Shown here: one piece after another, positions 52,201-61,814 of the stretch
Layout of the letters: every line of letters begins with the position of its first letter
Numbering within the stretch: position 1 is the first letter of the stretch
Assembly (NCBI GenBank): GCA_051294375.1
Contig: CM119267.1
Span: 23,584,257-23,648,256 of the forward strand
Length of the DNA: 64,000 nt
Direction: 5' to 3'
Source: Paraspadella gotoi
Lineage: Eukaryota > Chaetognatha
Translations under genes and position numbers: made by a program
Notes under the pieces: generated by a model
Seen by the model: the letters and a program-made list of their open reading frames with translations, nothing else
Databases searched by the model: none
What the model was told of the DNA's origin: nothing

Positions 52201-52664
52201 TTACATATTAATTTTATCCGCATCCTTTTTTTGCTCTTCTTCATGTTTCACATCTTCCTCACCTCTCAACCTCCTCATCTTCCACCTCCTCCTCATCCTC
52301 CTTCTCCTCCTTCACCTCCTCCAGCTTCTCCAAAAGTTCGTCGCCCGCGCCGCCTTCTACGACGTCTCCGTCAACGCCGCCTCCGTCGAATGGACGCAGA
52401 CTAGAGATGGCGCCGGAAGTCGTCGTCGTCTTCGCGTCGCCGTCGGCGGCGTCGACGTTCTGGACGACGACGACGACGACGACGGCCGATGCGGCACGGA
52501 ATCGCCCGTGGATTACGGGAGGACGTTTTCCGTCTCGTTGCAGGTTGCAGGAAAAAGGATNNNNNNNNNNNNNNNNNNNNNNNNNCGATCTTTGTTCTTT
52601 TTTTTTTAAATATTTTCTTTTTTTGGTCATTTGTTTACTTCCTTCTTTCTTTATTTATTTATGG

Positions 52665-52761
<97 letters not shown>

Positions 52762-54056
52762 ATGAGCTGAGAAAGATTACAATTGCTAAGACCTGCCGAG
52801 GTTTCTGACTTTCTTTCTCATCTTTCTTTTTTTTCTTTTTCTATTTTCTTTTTCAATTTTTTTAATTCCCCTTCCACTGATAATACTTCTCATTGTTTCC
52901 TTTCCTTCTCTTGTTCTCCCTCCTCTCCTCTCCCTCCCCCCCACCCACTCCCCCCACAGGATCTCCCACTCTACGTCGCCACCATCTCCTTCGCCGTCAC
53001 AATCACCCCGAGAGTCGGCGTCCACTTCCGGTGTCTCCAGTCGGCCGACGGAAGAACCACGTTGGCGCTGCAGCCCAAGGTGAGGAAGAACGGCTGGCAC
53101 TGCAGAGAATCATAGTTGGCGCTGCAGCCAAGGCTGCGTTGGCGCTAAGCATTGCTGGCACCGCAGAAAGAGACATTGGCGCACCGATGGAACATTACAA
53201 ACTTGAGTATAGTACCACGTGACCAATAAAGACTTAACTACATCGAAGTTGAATGAAATCAGGAACAAAGATTTTTGAGACTCCAGTCCCGTAAGATGAT
53301 CAAAATATCGAAACGACAACCACAACACAACAACAACTTTACAACTCGTTCACCAAACAACCACTTAAAACCCGTTCATTAAGTAAAGTCACCACACTTT
53401 GATGAAAAAGAAAAAGAAAAATTAAAAACATTCGTATTAAAAGATAGATATAAATTAGACAATTAGGCTTTTCACATTATGAACCCCCCCAACTTTTCCA
53501 TTCCCCGCACACCCCCCGGCCTCGTCCATCCCCCCCCTTCTTAGACGACGATCCGACTCGGAGGTGGCGCCACCCGCCTCACTCGCCGTCGCCCTCCAAG
53601 GAGGCTTCGATCTCGGCGTCGACCTCAACTACTTCGTCGACTCTGAAGCCGACGTCACTCCTTGCGTCTCGGCCAATCACGGTTCGATCCCATGTCGATC
53701 ACCGTGTCCGCTTGGTGAGTGGCGTCGAGGTTAGTGCTTGGCAAGTAGGGAAAGTCTGCTTGGTGAGTGGCGTCGAGGTTAGTGCTTGGCAAGTAGGGAA
53801 AGTCTGCTAGACTATTTGATTGATAAGGCGATTTGCTTTCTAATTTCTAATTCTCTTTTTTTTTTTTCTTTTTTATATTTTATTTATTTATTTTTTAAAT
53901 TCAATTTTTTCGTCTGACTTTTCTTCTCCCTTCGTTTTATCCGTCGGTCGGTTCATTTGTCCGTCGTTAGTCGGAAGACTACTAGACAATAAACATTGAA
54001 CATCGGTCGCTCAGCGTGCTGGAAATCTTCCAATTAAGTTCTAAGTCAATATTGAT

Positions 54057-54153
<97 letters not shown>

Positions 54154-54957
54154 TTCCCCTTCTCCCCACCAGGTACCAGCACGACAAAGGCCCCGAGAGC
54201 AATGGCACCCCGCCTGGGCCGAGTGCAGATCCTCCAAGGCTTCAAACAGCCCTGTTGGGGCCCAAGTGTTCCGCGAGCAATCAGCCCTTCGTCGAAACCA
54301 CCCGAGTTCGCCGCCTTTGTGTGCACGCGGTGGTACAAGGTGCGTCGCATGCGTTTTGGAACGAGTTGGACTTGGATGACGTGGGCCATAATTGATAAAA
54401 GGTCACGGCGTTTTTAATTTAGTAAAGTTGAATATAGTTAAATTACAATTTAAACGAACAAATAAAGGCGAAATTACGATGAGAGAAGCAAAGTGCATTC
54501 GTTTCGACTGGACTGACCTTCGCTCACCGAGGGCCGAGCTTTTTATAGCCCAGACGGCTCGTTGACCCGCGAATGATCCCAGAAAGCTAAACGAAAGGGG
54601 ACGCTGCTTTAAAAAATAGATAGAAAACGAAAATAAAACCAAATTCTTTTTGTGCGAAAGTTTGTATTTTTCTAGAATTTTTCTGTATCGCATTTGTTGA
54701 TAATGTCAATTGACTATGTTTGACAGCTACATAGTTTGTTTTCTTTTCTTCACTTCACTTTACTTACTTTACTTTACTTTACTTTACTTTACTTTACTTT
54801 ACTTTACTTTACTTTACTTTACTTTACTTCATTTCGACAGGAGGTTGAGATGAGCTGAATTGTCAACCACCTCTAACGCCAATCGTGAGGAGCGCATTCT
54901 ACGGGTGGTCACACAGCGAGAATGAGGATCAGTGTTACTTCCACGACGATGACACGT

Positions 54958-55054
<97 letters not shown>

Positions 55055-56266
55055 AAGGATTGATTTTGTCTAAAATAATTTAAATTATGATCCAATAAAA
55101 TTTTCTTCAAAATTCGATTCTTTTTAATCATTCTCCAGATATTGCGCTCGCAACGCAACTTTGCCCGCTTGCGCCAGAGGACAAAGCTCGTGCACGGTTC
55201 CGGTCGCGCGAAGCCAATGGGCTTGTCGGTTGCAACGGTCTGCACGACTATCTGCAAGTGCAATACGATTGCTTGGGAGATCAAAGGGGCCGAAGGTGAT
55301 CGTCTTGAGTTCGACGGTGAGGTTGATGGTGAAAGAGTTTGATGGTATGTTGCTGTTGTTAGGTTTAAAGGTGGTGTTCGACTACGCGCACATTATTAGA
55401 AAACAAAGTCTAAAACTTAATCGTTTGTGAATAGTTGTTTGTTATAAACTAATTAAACTGATTTTATTTACGTAAATAGACTCGGCAACCGTTTTTTTTG
55501 AATAGCGGGGTCTCTTTTTCACTTTTCGGTAGGACAGTTGAGATGTCACAGAGTACAAGAAGAACATGGGTGACAAAAAACCTCGGGAAGGGTTTTTAAG
55601 GCAAAAGAAAAGCATCTAATGTTAACTAATGTTAAACCAAAAAATGATTAACGAGAAAAAAGAAATTAAAAATGATTTATAAATTCTGGCGAATGTGCGT
55701 CGAAGACTAATTCTGTGGTTCATTAAAATGAATTACTAAAAATAAATATGATTTAAGAAATAAAAAAAAACAACTCGAAAAATGATAAAACTTGGATTTA
55801 TCAAGGAGCGGCTGCGAGGATCTGTTTGCCCTAAGACAATTAAGGTTAGGAAAGTAATAAATTAGGATGGATCGGGTAGAAATGGGAAAAAAAATTGAAG
55901 TACGAAGAGGAATAATAACGGAACTATCAGACAATATTATTGGAACAGCGTTTGGCGTTGGCCGATTGTAAATAACGTTGTGGAATGCGTTATTGAACAT
56001 CAATTCATTAATCAATTAATTAATTGATATTTTATCATAACTGATTATTAATGATCATTGATAATAAATGATATTGAATTATATTATATTAATAGAACAC
56101 AATTGAGAATCGTTCCATCGCCATCAGTTTTTTTTCCCCTTTTCAATTCCATTTACAGCGGCGCCGCTTTGGACGGCGTCGACGCCGTCGCCATGGAGAC
56201 GAACTCGCGGCGTTGGTGACGGAAAATTGCGAAAGAGTCTTTGTCAAGAATCTTGAACAATTGTAA
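46154..56266 (+). CDS. Secreted large lipid transfer protein (LLTP)-like gene with C-terminal SUEL lectin domain
   Basis: Whole-gene entry; exons follow separately. The order is: signal peptide; LLTP N-terminal beta-sheet with a Cys pair; helical alpha-alpha repeat region; low-complexity linkers with two basic cleavage-like sites; beta-rich segments; a Gal_Lectin (SUEL) domain. LLTPs (vitellogenin, apolipophorin, MTP) bind and carry lipid in the secretory pathway or haemolymph. SUEL domains bind galactose or rhamnose. Diagnostic stretches include LNLKETMIGAF then QTNL (MTP has a very similar NIKRGL..FQTQL) and RLEALATLRTPESLVGLEQL in the helical part. Total is about 1,200 residues, longer than MTP (~890) and shorter than most vitellogenins. 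Introns are GT-AG and mostly short (63 bp between exons 8 and 9). Several exons have single-base frameshifts, and exons 11-16 are repeated at 58.7-61.9 kb. LLTP membership is fairly secure, but the subfamily is undecided. Confidence 0.75.
46713..46811 (+). CDS. Exon 2: LLTP N-terminal beta strands
   Basis: 33 codons from the CAG acceptor to the GTTAGC donor, phase 0 on both sides. The peptide PGVDHDYTFSSILSLW...LFVISAGLE has the LLTP-like pattern of a tyrosine-rich strand followed by a second strand leading to the first Cys pair. The same frame stays open upstream to about 46626 (TIWNDPHSYQLHLHHPQ) and that part also looks coding. The true acceptor may therefore lie further left and be obscured by an indel; no clean AG is present there. 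Confidence 0.65.
47322..47650 (+). CDS. Exon 3: LLTP N-sheet, with three apparent 1-bp deletions
   Basis: Starts VKCLGACPDSVC after TTCCAG, giving the expected Cys-containing strand. LLTP-like sequence then continues in three successive frames: the first frame up to PRVEMSQPP, then PFRFAQQTGWGVANVFFVRG, then DLNLKETMIGAF, then back to the first frame for QTNLDDEELRA. Three single-base losses account for this, and the exon length still fits phase 0 in and phase 2 out. The donor GTGGTG at 47651 is weak; GTTAAT at 47671 is an alternative. Exon 4 (phase 2 in) supports the first. Confidence 0.6.
47740..48140 (+). mobile_element. tRNA-like SINE candidate in intron 3
   Basis: A GC-richer ~400-bp island in an AT-rich intron. 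It contains TGGCTCATTGAG at 47978-47989 (A-box-like), ACTCTTAACA (resembling a tRNA-Lys CTT anticodon loop) at 48001-48010, and GGATTCGATCC at 48021-48031 (B-box-like, compare GGTTCGANTCC). The box-to-box distance of 43 bp matches a tRNA. The acceptor stem is not preserved, so it is not a functional tRNA. Sequence on both sides (from about 47745 and to 48140) has similar composition and may be the SINE body. Family unknown; no poly-A tail or target-site duplication could be fixed. Confidence 0.4.
48264..48504 (+). CDS. Exon 4: LLTP segment with poly-Ser run and basic site
   Basis: Uninterrupted 80 codons between TTTTCCAG and GTATGT, phase 2 in and 0 out. RHDVIGAHRGHF resembles the LLTP strand around the second Cys pair (E.DV.G.C.V.Y). 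A poly-Ser stretch encoded by TCC/TCT follows, then SVRVHKTFTETDF. It ends RRQRRGAADE, where RQRR fits the R-X-X-R/R-X-R-R type of proprotein convertase site. Confidence 0.7.
48951..49159 (+). CDS. Exon 5: LLTP N-terminal segment
   Basis: Phase 0 in (CTCTCCAG) and phase 2 out (ATG AG then GTAAAAG). It encodes IRLRGVDSKTFVDGTLKAAE...VEFFFDG followed by a Gly/Ala and basic linker. Strand-loop-strand character fits the last part of the LLTP beta-sheet before the helical domain. Confidence 0.75.
49505..49829 (+). CDS. Exon 6: linker, Ala/Asp and Ser-rich runs, start of the helical domain
   Basis: Acceptor CCACTTAG, donor GTTAGT, phase 2 in and 0 out, so the joint to exon 5 reads ATM-S-YSLTRR. 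An Ala/Asp-rich run and a TCC-encoded poly-Ser run precede LNRLQTNLASKVESIL and KEMEDLAEGVWLEGIVEKAEK, which look amphipathic helical. Confidence 0.75.
49992..50494 (+). CDS. Exon 7: LLTP helical domain with Asp/Glu and Ser runs
   Basis: Open for 167 codons after GAACAG and ending phase 2 at GTGAAG. A GAC/GAA microsatellite encodes a run of nine Asp and seven Glu. NCVSVFKLLVRSDSSSSSFV and, near the end, APSDNRLIVALARLAGKE match the LLTP pattern in which a helix pair is followed by a DA..GT..A..L type helix. Poly-Ser interruptions are encoded by TCC repeats. Confidence 0.75.
51078..51249 (+). CDS. Exon 8: LLTP helical repeats
   Basis: Acceptor TTTTCCCAG, donor GTCAGA, phase 2 in and 0 out. 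RLEALATLRTPESLVGLEQL is the clearest LLTP helical-repeat signature in the gene (family pattern L.L.AL.NL..P.SI..L). It continues through CDPALGHSVE into exon 9. GC-rich, strong third-position C/G bias. Confidence 0.85.
51313..51978 (+). CDS. Exon 9: end of LLTP helical domain, basic cleavage-like site
   Basis: Begins VRAGVLGALVPQLTHRISQR after a 63-bp intron, matching the LLTP VR..A..AL......V helix, then ALLSSDCAQMEAALGALLQS. A GRRRRSTDE site lies at about residue 135-143 of the exon. Beyond about 51820 the frame in use (PHRRHCLGRRR) is unusually basic, while the +1 frame gives SGAMSPLILTGVIVSGGVV, which looks more LLTP-like, so another indel is likely. The donor at 51979 (AAG then GTGGCT) fits exon 10 in phase. 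The open frame continues to a stop at 52018. Confidence 0.75.
52325..52543 (+). CDS. Exon 10: LLTP beta-rich segment with poly-Asp
   Basis: 73 codons between a long pyrimidine tract ending CCTCCAG and the donor at GTTGCA, phase 0 on both sides. LLQKFVARAAFYDVSVNAAS and RRRLRVAVGGVDVL are followed by seven Asp (GAC repeat) and SPVDYGRTFSVSLQ. The order resembles the MTP/LLTP segment after the helices. A 25-N gap starts 17 bp after the exon, inside the intron. Confidence 0.7.
52561..52585. other. Assembly gap, 25 N
   Basis: Exactly 25 N in intron 10, shortly left of the duplicated 5.74-kb block. A GA tract follows at 52669-52757. Confidence 0.98.
52960..53079 (+). CDS. Exon 11 (copy 1): LLTP beta-rich segment
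   Basis: 40 codons, phase 0 in (CCCACAG) and out (AAG then GTGAGG). DLPLYVATISFAVTITPRVG follows the exon 10 end SVSLQ and fits the LLTP G-LP-L turn preceding paired strands. Identical in copy 2 (58705-58824). Confidence 0.75.
53545..53714 (+). CDS. Exon 12 (copy 1): LLTP-like strand segment, 1-bp deletion
   Basis: Acceptor TTCTTAG, donor TTG then GTGAGT. Best frame: SEVAPPASLAVALQGGFDLG, then VDLNYFVDSEADVTPCVSAN. ALQGGFDLGVDL resembles the MTP EVQGGLAIDISG region. Copy 1 lacks one G in AATCACGGTTCG, which copy 2 has, restoring HGFDPMSITVSA-W. Phase into this exon (needs two bases from the left) does not match the phase-0 end of exon 11, so a small exon or an indel is missing. Confidence 0.6.
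53711..53808. repeat. 48-bp tandem duplication covering the exon 12 donor
   Basis: GCTTGGTGAGTGGCGTCGAG and the following 28 bp occur twice in copy 1, so two identical GTGAGT donors exist (53715 and 53763). Copy 2 has one. Confidence 0.95.
54173..54339 (+). CDS. Exon 13 (copy 1): unassigned domain before the lectin
   Basis: Acceptor CCCACCAG after a long TC tract, donor GTGCGT. Joins exon 12 as SA-W-YQHDKGPESNGTP. One missing C in GGCACCCCGCC (both copies) then moves to AWAECRSSKASNSPVGAQVF. The rest, REISPSSKPPEFAAFVCTRW, is read directly in copy 2, while copy 1 has two extra bases. I do not recognise this module. Two Cys are visible. Confidence 0.55.
54757..54832. repeat. CTTTA pentanucleotide array in intron 13
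   Basis: About 15 tandem TTTAC units just before the exon 14 acceptor. The array also occurs in copy 2 (60447-60508) with fewer units. Confidence 0.95.
54841..54955 (+). CDS. Exon 14 (copy 1): SUEL lectin domain, N-terminal half
   Basis: Acceptor TTTCGACAG, donor AC then GTGAGA (phase 2 out). In the undamaged frame (copy 2) it reads EVEIELNCQPP, then IVRSAFYGWSHSENEDQC, YFHDDDT. This matches the Gal_Lectin start: L.C....I.V.SA.YG......C. Copy 1 has lost one A in GAGAT(A)GAG and would shift frame. The GA tract directly after the donor begins at the GTGAGAG. Confidence 0.75.
55139..55299 (+). CDS. Exon 15 (copy 1): SUEL lectin domain, C-terminal half
   Basis: Acceptor TTCTCCAG. The joint with exon 14 gives DDD-T-YCARNATLPAC, then ARGQSSCTVPVA. 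In copy 2 it continues WAVGCNGLHDYLQVQYDC, the hallmark C.G..SC.V......C.G...YL.V.Y.C of SUEL/Gal_Lectin domains. Copy 1 has an extra T (GGGCTTGTCGG) that breaks the second half. After LGDQRGRR the frame meets TGA. Alternatively CGAAG/GTGATC is a donor and the last exon follows. Confidence 0.75.
56159..56266 (+). CDS. Possible last exon (copy 1)
   Basis: Acceptor ATTTACAG followed by a GC-rich island in AT-rich sequence. One frame runs to TAA with ELAALVTENCERVFVKNLEQ at its end. Another gives GAALDGVDAVAMETNSRRW and stop, and fits phase 2 from the alternative donor of exon 15. I cannot choose between them. No AATAAA close downstream. Confidence 0.45.
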   Translation, partial: RRRFGRRRRRRHGDELAALVTENCERVFVKNLEQL

Positions 56267-56343
56267 TTAATTATTTTTTTTAATGTGATGTATTGATTTT
56301 TACAAGGAATATAACGTGGAATGTTATTCTTTCATAGACATTT

Positions 56344-56440
<97 letters not shown>

Positions 56441-56772
56441 ATTCTCTCTCCCTTTCTTCTTTATTTTTAATGGTTTAGACTTTAGTATTAATTTCTTCCA
56501 TGGTGTCATCGTTTGCAGAAACGATTGAACGAGAGAGCGAGAGAGCGAGAGAGAAAGAGAGAGAGAAAAGAAGAGAGAGAAGAGAGAGAGAGAATGAGAG
56601 AGAGAGAGGAGAGAAGAGAAGAGAGAGAAACCTATTTGGAGGATGGAAATGTTTTTACTATTCTTCTTACAAACAAGGGACACGAAATCAGAAAGAAAAA
56701 AAAATTCTTGTTACGGAATTTCGTGATTAAACCGACTTTTTTTTTGGGGCGAAGCCAATTCATCCATGAAAA

Positions 56773-56866
<94 letters not shown>

Positions 56867-58704
56867 TCTCTCTTTTCATGCCGTTTGAAGATAGAGAGGA
56901 CCCATTGAAGACTAATCAGCGTAGATATGCATTAGCATGACCGAACTAAGGGGCGGTCCGTGGGGAGGAGAGAGCGAAGAATGGAGAGGGGAGGGGGAGG
57001 GAGAGAGAGAGAAGGGGGAGGAGTGATATAGAGGGATTAGAGGCGGGGTAGAGAGGAAGAAAGGAGAGAATAAAGAGGGAAAAAGTGAGGATAAGAGAGA
57101 AAAAGGCGGATAGAATAGACGTACGTATAATCGTTACGTTTTACTATTATAGCATTTTTTGCATCTGTGATATAGGAAAAAAAAAGTTATGTAATGCGTA
57201 TATAAGAGCGTCGAACAATAGAAGTAAAATTATAAATGGAAGAAATACATGTAATTTTTGTAATCGCTTTCAAGGGCTTAAAACTGAACTTTACTTGCGG
57301 TATTAATAATATGTTTTTAACTTGTATCTTTTTTTAAATTTGTGATCATTTGTATATTGTTTTTATCTTTTTTTAAAAATTTGTCTCATTGTTTTAATTT
57401 CATCATTCTTTTTCAACTTGTATAATTTTTTAATTGCATAATTTTGTTTAATTTCATCATTGTTTAACTTGCATCATTTTTTTTCTCTTGCACAGATTAT
57501 TTTTTTTAACTTTGCATTGGATAAAGGTGCTGCTTGAGCTTAAAGATGACTGTCTGTAACTTCTATAACCCCGCTCTAGAGCCATAAGGCTTGGAAGCCA
57601 GGCTAGGGTTTTTGTATTAATAACTCTCTCTTAGCTTTTAGACGATATTTAATCTTTTGAAAATCTTTAATTACTGGCTTTTTGGAAATACTCTTATACG
57701 TATAATAAATGGCTTCTGGCAAGGTGTACATTGCATTTTGGTTTAAAATAGATTTGAAAAGTAAGCAGGTAAGGTTCGGGTAACTTATGTTTTGGTTTAA
57801 TTTTTACTAAAACTTATTTATACTTCAAAAATTGATTATAATATTATCATGAATTAAGTTAATCATGATAAGAATTTTTCGGAATACATAATAAAGAGGG
57901 TCAAAACGGTAAGAAATACTAAAGTATTTGTGACGATTAAGCGCTAAATTGATTGAAAACATCCACAACGCCCTGTCGTTGTTTAAAATTGTTATTGTTT
58001 TAAACTGATATGAAAGTAAAAGACAGAAAAATATTTTGGCACCCATTTTATTATTTGTATCTCAAATCGTTCAAACAAATAATCAAATAATATATTAGTA
58101 TGGTTGGTCAGCAAGAACAGATGGACTTCTAAAACTCTCTAATAACGAGAGTTCATAAATTGGCCTATAATTAAGGCGAGATATTGATTTATTTCTGCTT
58201 CTTTGTGTACCAAAGCAAAGAAAACAGAAAAATAAACTTTGTTACTTTGAATAATGATTCGGTTTGAAAATTCTTGCATCACAGCAATCAACAAGTTTGT
58301 GCTTATCAAGAGCATCTTTACAAATCTATATTAAATTTTTATTAATAATTAAATCCTACCTAGTGTAATAATTTTTGAAATAAAAAATTACATTGCAAAG
58401 GCCACAATGTTAAGATTAACATTTATTTCAAATTCACTGGCAATATGCAAATGAGATGAAGTAACTTTGGGATACCAATACTTTTAATGCATGAATTTAA
58501 AGGCCATCTCTCTCTTTTTTCAATTGCTAAGACCTGCCGAGGTTTTCTGACTTTCTTTCTCATCTTTCTTTTTTTTCTTTTTCTATTTTTCTTTTTCAAT
58601 TTTTTTAATTCCCCCTTCCACTGATAATCTTCTCATTGTTTCCTTTCCTTCTCTTGTTCTCCCCTCCTCTCCTCTCCCTCCCCCCCACCCACTCCCCCCC
58701 ACAG

Positions 58705-58824
58705 GATCTCCCACTCTACGTCGCCACCATCTCCTTCGCCGTCACAATCACCCCGAGAGTCGGCGTCCACTTCCGGTGTCTCCAGTCGGCCGACGGAAGA
58801 ACCACGTTGGCGCTGCAGCCCAAG
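58705..58824 (+). CDS. Exon 11 (copy 2)
   Basis: Same 40 codons as 52960-53079 between CCCACAG and GTGAGG, with no change in the protein. Confidence 0.7.
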
Positions 58825-59288
58825 GTGAGGAAGAACGGCGGCACTGCAGAGAATCATAGTTGGCGCTGCAGCCCAAGGTGGTTGGCGCTAAGCATTGCTG
58901 GCACCGCAGAAAGAGACATTGGCGCACCGATGGAACAATTACAAACTTGAGTATAGTACCACGTGACCAATAAAGACTTAACTACATCGAAGTTGAATGA
59001 AATCAGGAACAAAGATTTTTGAGACTCCAGTCCCGTAAGATGATCAAAATATCGAAACGACAACCACAACAACAACAACAACTTTACAACTCGTTCACCA
59101 AACAACCACTTAAACCCGTTCATTAAGTAAAGTCACCACACTTTGATGAAAAAGAAAAAGAAAAATTAAAAACATTCGTATTAAAAGATAGATAAATTAG
59201 ACAATTTAAGGCTTTTCACATTATGAACCCCCAAACTTTTCCATTCCCCCCGCACCCCCCGGCCTCGTCCATCCCCCCCCCTTCTTAG

Positions 59289-59460
59289 ACGACGATCCGA
59301 CTCGGAGGTGGCGCCACCCGCCTCACTCGCCGTCGCCCTCCAAGGAGGCTTCGATCTCGGCGTCGACCTCAACTACCTTCGTCGACTCTGAAGCCGACGT
59401 CACTCCTTGCGTCTCGGCCAATCACGGGTTCGATCCCATGTCGATCACCGTGTCCGCTTG
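59289..59460 (+). CDS. Exon 12 (copy 2), 1-bp insertion
   Basis: Has the complete CACGGGTTCG that keeps HGFDPMSITVSA in frame up to the donor, but carries an extra C in AACTACCTTCG that copy 1 lacks. Between the two copies every base of an intact frame is represented. Confidence 0.6.
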
Positions 59461-59750
59461 GTGAGTGGCGTCGAGGTTAGTGCTTGGCAAGTAGGGAAAG
59501 TCTGCTAGACTATTTGATTGATAAGGCGATTTGCTTTCTAATTTCTAATTCTCTTTTTTTTTTCTTTTTTATGATTTATTTATTTATTTTTTAAATTCAA
59601 TTTTTTCGTCTGACTTTTCTTCTCCCTTCGTTTATCCGTCGGTCGGTTCATTTGTCCGTCCGTTAGTCGCAAGACTACTAGACAATAAACATTGAACATC
59701 GGTCGCTCAGGTGCTGGAAATCTTCCAATTAAGTTCTAAGTCAATATTGA

Positions 59751-59850
<100 letters not shown>

Positions 59851-59869
59851 TTCCCCTTCTCCCCACCAG

Positions 59870-60034
59870 GTACCAGCACGACAAAGGCCCCGAGAGCAAT
59901 GGCACCCCGCCTGGGCCGAGTGCAGATCCTCCAAGGCTTCAAACAGCCCTGTTGGGGCCCAAGTGTTCCGCGAAATCAGCCCTTCGTCGAAACCACCCGA
60001 GTTCGCCGCCTTTGTGTGCACGCGGTGGTACAAG
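59870..60034 (+). CDS. Exon 13 (copy 2)
   Basis: Two bases shorter than copy 1 at TTCCGCGAAATC. From ECRSSKASNSPVGAQVF it reads in one frame to FVCTRWYK and a phase-0 donor, which joins exon 14 correctly. Confidence 0.6.
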
Positions 60035-60519
60035 GTGCGTCGCATGCGTTTGGAACGAGTTGGACTTGGATGACGTGGCCATAATTGATAAAAGGTCACG
60101 GGTTTTTAATTTAGTTAAAGTTGAATATAGTTAAATTTACAATTTAAACGAACAAATAAAGGCGAAATTACGATGAGAGAAGCAAAGTGCATTCGTTTCG
60201 ACTGGACTGACCTTCGCTCACCGAGGGCCGAGCTTTTTATAGCCCAGACGGCTCGTTGACCCGCGAATGATCCCAGAAGCTAACGAAAGGGGACGCTGCT
60301 TTAAAAAATAGATAGAAAACGAAAATAAAACCAAATTCTTTTTGTGCGAAAGTTTGTATTTTTCTAGAATTTTTCTGTATCGCATTTGTTGATAATGTCA
60401 ATTGACTATGTTTGACAGCTACATAGTTTGTTTTCTTTTCTTCACTTCACTTTACTTTACTTTACTTTACTTTACTTTACTTTACTTTACTTTACTTTAC
60501 TTTACTTCATTTTCGACAG

Positions 60520-60635
60520 GAGGTTGAGATAGAGCTGAATTGTCAACCACCTCTAACGCCAATCGTGAGGAGCGCATTCTACGGGTGGTCACACAGCGAG
60601 AATGAGGATCAGTGTTACTTCCACGACGATGACAC
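60520..60635 (+). CDS. Exon 14 (copy 2): SUEL lectin N-terminal half, intact
   Basis: 38 codons plus two bases. Open frame from EVEIELNC to FHDDDT with the SAFYG motif and the first two Cys of the domain. This is the undamaged copy. Confidence 0.8.
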
Positions 60636-60728
<93 letters not shown>

Positions 60729-60802
60729 TTTTGTCTAAAATAATTTAAATTATGATCCAATAAAATTTTCTTCAAAATTCGATTCTTTTTAATCATCTCC
60801 AG

Positions 60803-60962
60803 ATATTGCGCTCGCAACGCAACTTTGCCCGCTTGCGCCAGAGGACAAAGCTCGTGCACGGTTCCGGTCGCGCGAAGCCAATGGGCTGTCGGTTGCAACG
60901 GTCTGCACGACTATCTGCAAGTGCAATACGATTGCTTGGGAGATCAAAGGGGCCGAAGGTGA
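60803..60962 (+). CDS. Exon 15 (copy 2): SUEL lectin C-terminal half, intact
   Basis: Completes the codon from exon 14 and runs 52 codons to TGA at 60960-60962. Contains YCARNATLPACARGQSSC and WAVGCNGLHDYLQVQYDC. Cys count across exons 14-15 is seven, one fewer than the usual eight, so one disulfide may be absent or may use another Cys. Confidence 0.8.
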
Positions 60963-61814
60963 TCGTCTTGAGTTCGACGGTGAGGTTGATGGTGAAAGAG
61001 TTTGATGGTGATGTTGCTGTTGTTAAAGGTGGTGTTTCGACTACGCGCACATTATTAGAAAACAAAGTCTAAAACTTAATCGTTTGTGAATAGTTGTTTG
61101 TTATAAACTAATTAAACTGATTTTATTTACGTAAATAGACTCGGCAACCGTTTTTTTTGAATAGCGGGGTCTCGTTTTCACTTTTCGGTAGGACAGTTGA
61201 GATGTCACAGAGTACAAGAAGAACATGGGTGACAAAAAACCTCGGAAGGGTTTTTAAGGCAAAAGAAAAGCATCTAATGTTAACTAATGTTAAACCAAAA
61301 AATGATTAACGAGAAAAAAGAAATTAAAAATGATTTATAATTCTAGGCGAATGTGCGTCGAAGACTAATTCTGTGGTTCATTACAAATGAATTACTAAAA
61401 ATAAATATGATTTAAGAAATAAAAAAAAACAACTCGAAAATGATAAAACTTGGATTTATCAAGGAGCGGCTGCGAGGATCTGTTTGCCCTAAGACAATTA
61501 AGGTTAGGAAAGTAATAAATTAGGATGGATCGGGTAGAAATGGAAAAAAAAATTGAAGTACGAAGAGGAATAATAACGGAACTATCAGACAATATTATTG
61601 GAACAGCGGTTTGGCGTTTGGCCGATTGTAAATAACGTTGTGGAATGCGTATTGAACATCAATTCATTAATCAATTAATTAATTGATATTTTATCATAAC
61701 TGATTATTAATGATCATTGATAATAAATGATATTGAATTATTTATTAATTAATGCACAATTGAGAATCGTTCCATCGCCATCAGTTTTTTTTCCCTTTTC
61801 AATTCCATTTACAG

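Larger units (their letters stand above)
52780..58520. repeat. 5.74-kb direct duplication, copy 1
   Basis: Starts at CAATTGCTAAGACCTGCCGA and ends where the same words start copy 2 at 58521. The order of all exons, TC/GA tracts, the CTTTA array (54757-54830) and AT-rich flank is identical in both copies. Copy 1 alone has a 48-bp tandem duplication at 53711-53808. The part after the last exon (56267-58520) has GA/TC tracts (56345-56450, 56523-56630, 56776-56875) and AT-rich spacer without coding signal. Confidence 0.95.

Noticed and set aside
53110-53222. Extra coding in intron 11 (ALSIAGTAERDIGAPMEHY frame)
   Set aside because: Frame differs between copies, lacks an acceptor in phase and consists of a local TTGGCGCT repeat.
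54836-55299. Independent small lectin gene
   Set aside because: No ATG or signal peptide before exon 14, and its phase-0 start fits the phase-0 end of exon 13, so it is read as part of the upstream gene.
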